Source: Symbiodinium natans (lineage: Eukaryota > Sar > Dinophyceae > Suessiales > Symbiodiniaceae). Taken from it: DNA of 64,000 nucleotides. The notes below the pieces were generated by a model, which made no database searches, was not told where the DNA came from, and worked only from the letters and a program-made list of their open reading frames with translations. The translations under genes and the position numbers were made by a program. The stretch spans positions 252,501 to 316,500 of the forward strand of contig CAJNDS010002384.1 of the NCBI GenBank assembly GCA_905221605.1, in the 5' to 3' direction. This document shows, one piece after another, positions 52,501 to 61,019 of the stretch (within the stretch, counting starts at the first letter, position 1; the number at the start of each line of letters is the position of its first letter).

Positions 52501-53060
52501 CGCAAGGGGGTGAAGGCTGAAATTAGGACAACGTTCTTACGACGCAGAAAGGTGACAATCCAAGTAAGTTGAGACACCTTGCTGGGTCCAGGAGTGTGTG
52601 TGAGAGTGGCGTGGTGTGGGCGGTGGGGCCGGGGGCGGTGTGGAGGAGAAGTGCCTCAGATCAGGATGCTGGTGCCCAGCACGGGTAGGGGTCAGGTGAC
52701 AGCAGTGACAGTCCAAGCAATAAAAGCAAGCAAGTGGAAAAGACCGACACCTGCGGATGGAACCTGAGCAGTGTGAGCGGGGAGAAAACGAAAACAAACC
52801 CAAAGTGACAAAAGCCAGGTCAAACAGGAGGGAAGGACGAAAACTCTAAGTGGGAGCGCTGGAGCCCTTTAAGCATCTCTAAGCTACCCAAATCCAGGAA
52901 AGGTGCGAGGAAAGGCAGCACGAAACGAGTGGTATCGGCGTGTGTGGGCGGCGTGGGGAACCGGTTCTTCACTAATGCCTCCGAAAGGTCGGCGGATTCG
53001 TTTCTTGTGTTTATTGGGGGAACCTTAAGGTGAGGTAAATCTCAGGTTTCTCGTGATAGT
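49600..53060. other. no firm gene
   Basis: Largely unique sequence. CT-rich tracts lie at 49720-49785. A + reading at 51110-51388 is basic and helix-like (VAEVAQLRSKLKLATPKAKE) without a domain. An 86-bp imperfect tandem duplication (ctgatgctcatgatgcgcg at about 52377 and 52463) lies near 52376-52490. A gttcgggatacgatg block at about 50828-50900 could be coding in more than one frame. Confidence 0.4.
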
Positions 53061-53062
53061 TC

Positions 53063-53098
53063 GACTCTCTCTCTCTCTCTCTCTCTGCTGTCTCTCTG

Positions 53099-53130
<32 letters not shown>
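53063..53130. repeat. (CT)n tract ending at the assembly gap
   Basis: CT dinucleotides run straight into the N block, which is probably why the assembly breaks here. Confidence 0.95.
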
Positions 53131-53230
53131 NNNNNNNNNNNNNNNNNNNNNNNNNNNNNNNNNNNNNNNNNNNNNNNNNNNNNNNNNNNNNNNNNNNNNN
53201 NNNNNNNNNNNNNNNNNNNNNNNNNNNNNN
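53131..53230. other. assembly gap of 100 N
   Basis: Exactly 100 N, the conventional size for a gap of unknown length. Sequence on the two sides should not be assumed to be adjacent. Confidence 1.
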
Positions 53231-53590
53231 CAGAAAATTTACCACAAGCACCTGCGTCACCGCCACGCGTTTTGGCAAGACAAAACCTTGCCACAAGCGT
53301 GCATCACCGCCACGCCTTTGCCAAGACAGAAACCTTACCAAGCACCTGCGTCACCGCCACGCGTTTTGCCAAGCCGCCAAGACAAAAACCTTACCAAAAG
53401 AGCCTGCGTAACCACCACGCGTTGTTTCGAGACAATAGCCTTATACCACAAGCACCTGCGTCACCGCCACGCGTTTTCCCAAGACAATAACCCTACCACA
53501 AGCACCTGCGTCACCGCCGCGCGTTTGAGCAGGACAAAATCCTTTCCACAAGCAACTGCGTCACGCGTCTTGCCAAGACAAAAATTTTCC
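53231..53590. repeat. ~50-bp tandem repeat, about seven copies
   Basis: Units contain acaagcacctgcgtcaccgc, cacgcgttttgccaagaca and a variable aaaacctta. Spacing varies between about 45 and 60 bp because of indels. The left end is cut by the gap. Confidence 0.9.
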
Positions 53591-53706
53591 CATCGTGTAA
53601 TAATTGAAGAGCTTGATCGTGCCCCTCTCCAATGTCAGGCTGATTTTTTTTGGAATCTCCTAAGTGAAGTTGCTAGGGTTATCCGGAAGTCCCACCTAAA
53701 TGGCTA

Positions 53707-53708
53707 CG

Positions 53709-53763
<55 letters not shown>

Positions 53764-53975
53764 CGAGAGCGAGAGCGAGAGAGAAACAGAGAGAAAGAGA
53801 GAGAAAGAGAGAACACTAAGGATCTCTAAGGTACTGGCAGGCGGGGGATGTGACTGCGGTGCTGGGCGCGCCCGTGCGCGCGGGGGGCCCCCTGCATCCC
53901 TCAAGCCCTGTAGAAGAAGAAGAAGAAGAAGAAGAGAAAGAGAGAAAGAGAAAGACAGAGAGAGAGAGAGAGAGC
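53707..53975. repeat. GA and GAA purine tracts
   Basis: (GA)n with gagcga interruptions (53707-53815) and, after about 90 bp of GC-rich sequence, GAA and GA runs (53910-53975), all purine on the + strand. Confidence 0.95.
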
Positions 53976-54039
53976 ACGGGGGTAAGTGTTTCTTTCTAGG
54001 CAGAGCGTGGGGAGGTTCCCCTGTGTGGAAGAGACAGAG

Positions 54040-54730
54040 TATAGGGCTAATCAGTGTTTCTACCTAGGCAGATGTCAGATATGCCCCGTGGCAGGTTACC
54101 CAGAACCACCTCGTAAGAGGTTAGCGGGAGGACACGGGTCAGAGCCATATTGTGGGGGCGTTAAGGAGGAAATGGTTGCCAGTTGAGTCCGCTCCGTGCT
54201 GCGCCAGTGGAGGGGTTAGGGTCATCCAGAACCACCTCCTGAGGATGTTAGGGGGGGAAATGGCTGCTAAATGAGTCCGCTCCGTGCTTCGCCGGTGGGG
54301 GGGGCGGTTGCCCAGAACATCCCAGAACAACCTCGCAAGAGGTTAGGGGGAGGACGTATGCTCTGTGCTTCGCCACTAAGGGGGGTTGCCCAGAAGCATC
54401 TCGTGGGATGATTAAGGGGGGGAAAATGGTTGTTAGTTGAGTACGCTCCGTGCTTCGTCAGTGGGCGCGTTTACCCAGAACCACCTCGCGGGGGGTTAGG
54501 GGGTGAAATGGTTGCTGCTAGTTGAGCACGCTCCGTGCTTGACCAGTCAAGGGGAGTTACCCAGAACCGCCTCGTAAGAGGTTAGGGGGACGACACCTGG
54601 TTGCTAGTTGAGTACGCTCTGTGCTTCGCCAGCGGGGGGAAGCCCACCTCGTGGGGGTGTTAGGGGAATGGTTGCTAGTTGAGCCAGAACGCGGGGGGTT
54701 AGGGGGAGGGAAATTGGAAAAATGGTTGTT
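54040..54730. repeat. tandem repeat of ~70-100 bp, about seven copies
   Basis: Recurring modules are cccagaaccacctcgtaaga, ggttaggggga, atggttgctagttgag and cgctccgtgcttcgccagt. Copies vary in length through indels and lost modules. No coding. Confidence 0.85.
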
Positions 54731-54923
54731 GGTTGAGTATGCGTTGCGCAATTCTTGTGCAGCGGGGTGTGATGGCTCCCAGACCTATGCAGGTAACGTA
54801 GTCGTGGTGGCTCCCAGACCGCGCAGCGGCGTTGAAACGGCGTTGAACCTTTCGCCGGCCCTGGCTGCACCTCGCGCGGCACCACGGCGCAAGGTGCAGC
54901 AAGGTGCAATCATACCCCAAAAG

Positions 54924-54942
54924 CTTCGGCCGTCGGCCGAAG
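54924..54942. repeat. 9-bp perfect inverted repeat, 1-nt spacer
   Basis: cttcggccg and cggccgaag flank a single T. A 15-bp direct repeat (ggccaccacggaggg) follows at about 54985-55025. Confidence 0.8.
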
Positions 54943-55145
54943 ATGCCATATGAAGGTTGGCGCACAACATATTCCACACCACAGGACCACGGAGGGCCAC
55001 CACGGAGGGCCACCACGGAGGGCGGGGGGGGGGGAAGAGGGTTGGGGGGGGATGTGGGGGGAAGAGCGCCATCATGCATGCCTTTTTTTTTCTCTCTCGC
55101 CCGCCTCTCAAACACATTCTCGAGAGTCAGAGAGTGCACTGTCAG

Positions 55146-55354
55146 CACGATGCTGAAGATGAGGCTCTGCACCATCAAGCCCCCGGGCTCCTTGATCGAC
55201 GAGGCCCGTAGAGTAGAGACTTGGAAGAGGTTTGAGAGAGAGAAAGGGAGAGGGAGAGTTGTGGAATTTCAGAGATGCTTCTGACTCGAGAGCCAGGCTT
55301 CCGTGCTGTACAGCTACCCGAGGCGCACCCCAGAGCGCGCGCGCCGCCTCCCCG

Positions 55355-55415
<61 letters not shown>

Positions 55416-58153
55416 GTGTGTCTCTACTGCTCTGTTCTGGGGGGGGATATGGGGTGGGGGGGGAGGAGGCTCTCTCTGTATCTTCCTCTCTCTCTGTTGA
55501 ACACTCTCTTCTTCTTCTCTTCTTCCTTCTCTCTCTGATTTCTGATTTCTGATTTCTGATTTCTTTGAGAGAACTCGTGGACGAGAGCGTGCGAGCCGTG
55601 GAGGCCCTACTTCATGAAGGCGCAGGGGGAGCCCGGCCCTGAGCTAAAATGAAGAAGAACAAAAAAAAGGCGAAAACATAAAGGAGACGCAAGCAATTTC
55701 TTTAACTCTCTCTTTAACTCTCCCCCCCCCCTCGCTCTCGCTCTCGAAAGAAGGAGGGAGGGGCATTGTCGCATTGTCTTCCTCTCCGAGAAGAGCGAAG
55801 AGCGCTGCGCAACAAAGAAGCACAAACAGACAAAGAACCGATCCTTTAAACAAGAAAAATAGAGGAGAGCCTGGAGTCTCAGCTGAAGAAAGAACGACGC
55901 AACACCAACAAAGCAAAGCAAGCAGAGGTGCGTCATGGCGAAGCTTTGCCGCCAAGCCCTCAGCAGAGCCCGGGGGTTCTTTCCCCAGAAAAAAAAACAC
56001 TCTGAGAAATGTTGGGTTCTTTTGGTGTTGTTTTGGTGGCTAGCGGCTCTTTGAGCGAAGAGGCAAGGACTACGTGGACCTCGGCACACGCTTCCAGCCC
56101 GGAGCCTCAGACGTCGAACATCCCCCCCTTTTTTTGGGACCTCTCCTTCTCACTTCTTTGAAGCAACTCACTGCACGAACACGTGTAGCTGTGCGCGTGT
56201 GTGCGCGCGTGCGCTCTCTTCTTCTTGCTGACTTTGCAAATGCCCCGCCCACCTCTCTCCTTTGTGTTGCGCCTCCCTTTAAGTCCCTCTCCATCTCTGC
56301 CATCTGTTTCGTCGATCCGAGGTTCTATGCGCGGGAGAAGTACAAGAGCCTCCTGATGGAGACCAAAGTGCCCCCTGGCACAACAAGCAGAGGAAGCAGA
56401 AGCCCTTTGCAGATTCTGAGACACTTTGGAAAATGCAGCTGCTGGCTGAAGCAGAACATCAACATGCATTTAACTTGGGGTCTTGTGACAGAGTCTTGTG
56501 TGAGCTTAGGGGGAAACGCGGTGGCAGATCAGGAGGTGAGCCAAGCGCCCTCCGGTGTAGGCGTGTTTGCAGGAAAAATTTAACGAAGGGTGTAGAATCA
56601 GTGTAGAAAAAGAAACAGAAAGAGAGGGAAAAACCAGAGGGGCCCGGCGCCGGCTCAAGGGCTGAGCATCATGTCTCGGCACTTAATAAATGTGTGCCCT
56701 CAAGGCTGGAGACCATGCCTCCCGAGGGCATCGCGCGCATCGCCGACACTTTGCAGAAGCGGACCTACCAGCCCAGGGAGGACCCAAGAGTTGAAGTGCG
56801 AGCTGAGCTCTTCGCCTCTCCGCCTTCAGAGATGCAAATTTTTGCAGCAAAACAAAAATCCACGGAGGGAGAGAGAGATGGAGTGAGCCCTGAGTGACCG
56901 CATCGTTTTTGGTGATCTGTTGCGATTCCTTCTATTCCTTCTTTCATCTTATTTTCAGTTTGCCCAAAGCATCAAAGCATCAAGCGAGAGCTCTTCCAGG
57001 ACATCATTCGCCAGCACGAGGAGGGCAAGGAGTTCTTCATCATGCTTTCGGGCGTGGCCACTTGACATGTCAACAGACCTTGGCGGCTGGCCCTCTCGCA
57101 AAGACGAGTCTTCTTTTTTTCAACACCAGGTGAACAGTAAGTTATCAATGTCTCAGTGTAGTCAGAGAGTATCAAAGAGTCAGAATGAGTCAGAATCTCT
57201 CTCTGCAGCGCTCCGCCGCTTCCAGAAGAGCTCCTCTCTCTGTGCTCAGCCCCACCAGTTTAGTGAGAGGCGCGCGTCTGGGTCCGCACGGGCAACGACG
57301 AACAGGAGTACAAGCGCTACAAGGCCGGAGACCTCTTCGGGGAGCCCCTTGGTATGCAAGAGAGAGAGAGAAAGAGAAAAGAGAAGCACGGAGCACTCCC
57401 AGACTCCTTTCCTTTCCTATTCCCTTCCCATCCCTTCCCAACACTTCCCAACACTTCCCAACACTTCCCAACAGTTCCCAACACTTCCCAACATCGCGGG
57501 AGGGTTTTTGGTAAGAGGTGCTTGTTTCCTTGTTCCTTTGCTTGTGGTGTTTCTTGTTTGCGAGCGCTGTGTTGCTGCTGGTATCCGGGCGCCGTGAGTG
57601 TTCCTATCGAAGTTCGATGCAATCCAAGGCTCGCGCTGCTGAAGAACGCGCCACGGGCAGCGTTCGTGTCCGCCGTCACGAGCGTGGAGGACAAAGTGAG
57701 AGTGGGAAAACGAAGATGTAAGGAAGAGACAAAGCGCACTCAGAGTTATGGAATTGTTCTTTGACGAAGATCAGGCGTACGCAGCGTGCGCCATTACGCT
57801 GCCTTTGAGAGTTCTCTCTGTGTTTAAATTCATTTCGTGAGCAGGTTCTGGCCTTGACCCGCAAGCAGTTCGAGAGGAGCCCCTGCGCAGAGCGAACCAT
57901 GAAGAGAGCACTTGAGAAGAGCCCCTTCTCTCTCTCACTTGCTTCGCCTTTTCTGAAGTTGTGTTTTTTTTGTTTTGGGGGGGGGGGGGGGGGGGGGGGG
58001 GCCACTCAGTTCAATTCTTCCAACTCTCCGAACTCTCCGAACTCTCTGTTCCGGAGGCTTTTTGGCCCCATGACCGACCTGCAGCAGCAGCAGTACCTGA
58101 CAGATCCACGGACTGCCCGGGTGGGAGGGAAAACGTTATCAGATATGTGTTAA
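55146..58153 (+). CDS. cyclic-nucleotide-binding protein, PKA regulatory subunit-like
   Basis: Likely a cAMP-sensing regulatory subunit that would hold a protein kinase inactive until nucleotide binds. In-phase exons: 55146-55203 and 55596-55640 (tentative first domain, with YFMKAQGEPGP), 56322-56369 (YAREKYKSLLMETK), 56705-56780 (TMPPEGIARIADTLQKRTYQ), 57000-57056 (DIIRQHEEGKEFFIMLSG), 57270-57343 (YKRYKAGDLFG), 57629-57695 (LALLKNAPRAAFVSAVTSVE), 57845-57876 (VLALTRKQFE) and 58057-58153, ending in TAA. Joined, the phosphate-binding cassette reads FGELALLKNAPRAAF, with the key Glu and Arg present. Ala after the Arg is the cAMP-type residue in animal kinases; cGMP-type sites usually have Thr. 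The C-terminus (FERLFGPMTDLQQQQY) matches PKA regulatory subunits. No kinase domain follows before the stop. Donors: GC at 55204, 56370, 57057 and 57344; GA at 56781 and 57877; GT at 57696. The middle of the first domain and the N-terminus were not found. Confidence 0.8.
55358..55413. repeat. (CT)n microsatellite
   Basis: A CT run in an intron of the cyclic-nucleotide-binding gene; it is one of several pyrimidine tracts between the exons. Confidence 0.95.
57421..57495. repeat. ACACTTCCCA decamer
   Basis: About six copies of acacttccca or close variants in the intron before exon 57629. They form a very long pyrimidine-rich stretch. Confidence 0.85.
57975..58001. repeat. poly-G run of about 24-27
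   Basis: An uninterrupted G run within the last intron of the cyclic-nucleotide-binding gene, followed by aactctccg repeats just before the final acceptor. Run length is likely to be unreliable in the assembly. Confidence 0.9.
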
Positions 58154-58365
58154 AGCAGGTAGTTTGAAAAGATTAGTGTATACCAGAAAAGATAGCAACG
58201 AGACAGCAAAGACAGTTGTAATCGGAGGGCCTACTTCTCAGGCGCCCTTTCACCGGTCCTCCTGGCCCTCCGACCCTGCTGACCCTGTAGTATGCAAAGC
58301 GTATGTAGCATCAACCATAAACAAGACATAGAAACATACATTAGCAAATAAAGGTGGAACTATTC

Positions 58366-58602
58366 GTACATAGTATATATAGTATATTTAGTATATATAG
58401 TATGTATAGTATATCAGTATATATAGTATATATAGTATATATAGTATATATAGTATATATAGTAGTATATATAGTATATATAGCTGTATATATAGTATAT
58501 ATAGTATATATAGCTGTATATATATATAGTATATATAGTATATATAGTATATATAGTATATACTATATATATATATATACTATATATATATACTATATAT
58601 TG
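58366..58602. repeat. AGTATATAT tandem repeat
   Basis: About 235 bp made of agtatatat units with occasional agctgtat variants, ending in alternating TA. It lies about 200 bp after the stop of the cyclic-nucleotide-binding gene. The sequence is highly self-complementary. Confidence 0.95.
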
Positions 58603-59130
58603 TGAAGTCGACCAGCACTGGTCTTGCCTTAAACCAAAGCAAACACAGGCGGTCACGCTGCTTTTGACTTCGTGGGTCCAAGCTCGGTGTGAACCTACGG
58701 CCTAGCGTCCGGTCGGACCGCTCTGCAACCTAAAAGCTACAGAACGAAACTACCGCGCACAAAGGCACAAGTCTAGTCTCATACTTGAGCCAAAATATTG
58801 GCATTGAAACGAATTACAAAACTGAAACATGCAAAGCAGGCACAAAACTGAAATGCAACATGCCATGCTGGAGGCATCTCTGCATGTATGCCTCTGCCTG
58901 CTCACATTCGCCCCTCAGCCGAGGCTCCCAGCTACTTCTCAGGCCGAGAAGTGAGTGCAAGCTGCACACATGAATGCGAAGGGGGAAGCGCGTGCGTGTC
59001 GCGTGCGACTCTGGCAGAGCCCGCACATCAGTATGCGGCTTGGTCACTTCGCGTTCTTGTAGCCCGTCCCTGGAGATCTTCATGGGCCATAGGCGGCTGT
59101 GGCTTGCGGATCGATCCCACCAGTGAAGGA
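58603..59130. other. no firm gene
   Basis: Unique sequence. A minus-strand ORF (59152-58814) could be a decayed extension of the pseudogene to its right, but the frame does not continue cleanly. Confidence 0.4.
58784..58796 (-). other. 13-nt match to the 3' end of the spliced leader
   Basis: On the minus strand the sequence attttggctcaag equals the last 13 nt of the conserved dinoflagellate leader. The bases before it do not match except for a displaced gcc. No ORF follows downstream on the minus strand, so a functional link is not shown. Confidence 0.3.
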
Positions 59131-60166
59131 TCACGCCTGACCCTCGTACCACGCCGTACGAAGGGATCCTGTGACTCGGAACTCCGAAATGCTAGTCGCG
59201 TCTCTAGCTTCAACCGCAAGCTGCTCGCGACTACTCTCGACCTCTTCCACAGTCAGGGCTAGAGAAGGAACTCCGCCTCTAACCTCGACCTTAACCGAGG
59301 AATGGTCCCAAATGCACAAGATCGGGCTCTGGCTAACAAGCTCTAGGACCACTGCAGGGCCCTTGTGTTCGCCGCCCATCAGTGCCAGAACCCTTCCACC
59401 TGATACCTCCACGGATGCATTGGGAGGTCCAGTTGCGTCTCCGGTATCCCACCAGCCAATGGCCTGAGTAGCTCTTCCTATCAGGGCTACTAGCTTGCTG
59501 ACGAGGGGGTCCAGTGCAATCTGCATGGTCATTGACCACGTGTCTGTGGCTGTGCCAAGTCACGGCGGAAGCCCAATGCAAGACAACGTCGCCTTGAACA
59601 CAGTCCGAAGGCGAGCTCCAAGGAGGCCTCCTGTCCTATCCAACGCAGCAAGGACCGAGTTGACCTCCAGGCCAACTTCGTGGGCTTCGAGGTCACCTTC
59701 AAGCGGAGGTTCGGGTTCCTCTGACGTCGACTGCTTCCTTCTCAACGCAGGCCGGGCAACGCGAGAACAGATAGGTCCGCTTTCCACAAATGCAGAGACG
59801 TTCGTGGTCCCAAAGAGGCCGAGATGGCTCCAGCATTCCTCTAATGCTGGCGTCATCGATGGAGCGAACCGCGTCCAACCTCAAGGACAGCAGAACCTCC
59901 GCCCCCAGTGCCTGCTTCCCTACGATTCCAAAACCTCGCAGGCAAAACTCCGGAAAGTCTTTCTTGGGCTCCGGACAAGCCTCTGCCACTTCCAAGTGAC
60001 ATCGCCGCACCGCCCAAACAGCCTTAAGGCCTGCCCACGCTTCTCCTGCAGCCCTAGCTTCTTTGCGCTGCAGGTTCCTAGCTTGGAGCGTGAGTTCCAC
60101 AACCAAAGGCCTTACACTGTGCTTACGGTGGGTTCTGGAGGGGGGGGGGGGGTGGGTAGCATACAT
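59131..60166 (-). pseudogene. decayed minus-strand coding sequence, unknown family
   Basis: Read on the minus strand, a frame from 60166 gives protein-like sequence with a Cys cluster (ERLCICGKRTYLFSRCPACV) and stops at 59699. The frame that overlaps it from 59856 continues as EEPEPPLEGDLEAHEVGLEV, meets one stop at 59560-59562, then continues in the same frame to 59131 (MTMQIALDPLVSKLVALIGR, VVLELVSQSPILCIWDHSSV). So about 340 codons are interrupted by one frameshift near 59710 and one stop. I do not recognise the family; a retroelement or an old retrogene is possible. The broken frame could also reflect an assembly error or an intron. Confidence 0.4.
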
Positions 60167-60289
60167 ATATACATATGTATCTATGTGTACGAAGGACCTT
60201 TATGTACTATTTGGCAATCCTCTTTGTTTTGTTTATATTGTAAGGTTTCGGAAATAAGCACGCTATTTTTTTAAGTATGTAAGGAATTT

Positions 60290-60705
60290 ACATGCTTTAA
60301 ATTCCTTTAAATTGGAAATAGGGCCGGCGTTTAGTTGTTAAGGAATTTAAGGAATTTAAAGGGCTTAAATTCCTTAAATTCCTTAAATTGGAAATAGGGC
60401 CGGCATTTATTTTTTAATGAATTTAAGGAATTCAAAGGGCTTAAATTCCCTAAATTCCTTAAATTGGAAAGAGGTCCGGTATTTCTTTTTTAAGGAATTA
60501 AAAGAATTTAAGGAATCTATAAAATCTAAATTGGTGGGCCTGGGTTTTGAAATAGGGGCCGCCGATTTAAATTTTATAAGTCCTTTAAATTCTTTAAATT
60601 CTTTAAATAAGGCCTGTATTTCTTTTTTAAAGAATTTAAGGAATTTAAAGGGCTTAAATTCCTTAAATTCCTTAGATTGGAAATAGGGCCGGTGTTTCTT
60701 TTTTT
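60290..60705. repeat. tandem hairpin repeat, ~76-bp unit
   Basis: Units contain aaggaatttaaggaattt, a short aagggc spacer and aaattccttaaattcctt, which can fold on themselves. Each is followed by ggaaatagggccgg and a T-rich run. The ggaaatagggcc words start at 60314, 60390, 60466 (variant), about 60549 (variant) and 60679, so the first periods are 76 bp and later ones vary. Confidence 0.85.
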
Positions 60706-60739
60706 CCCCACATCTTTGTGTGGGGTTCTTACTTTTGGG

Positions 60740-61015
60740 GCTGTCCCGCCTCTTCCTCTTCCTCCTCCTCCTCCTCCTCCTCCTTCTCCTCCTCCTTCTC
60801 CTCCTCTTCGTCCTCTTTCTTCCTCCTCTATCATCACGCACATCACGCACATCACGCATCACATCACGCACATGACGCACTTCATGCGCCACACAACATC
60901 AGGCACGTACTACATCACGCATCACGCACCTGATGCGCCACATAGCTCCATGACGCACTACATGATACATGCACATCACGCACTTCATGCACACACATCA
61001 ACATACTGCACAACA
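60740..61015. repeat. CTC-rich tract then CATCACGCA repeats
   Basis: A pyrimidine tract of cctcctcctt (60750-60825) is followed by imperfect catcacgcac and catgacgcac units to about 61010. It forms the left flank of the satellite; similar caccatgcaccacac units form its right flank (63358-63430). Confidence 0.85.
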
Positions 61016-61019
61016 TCAG

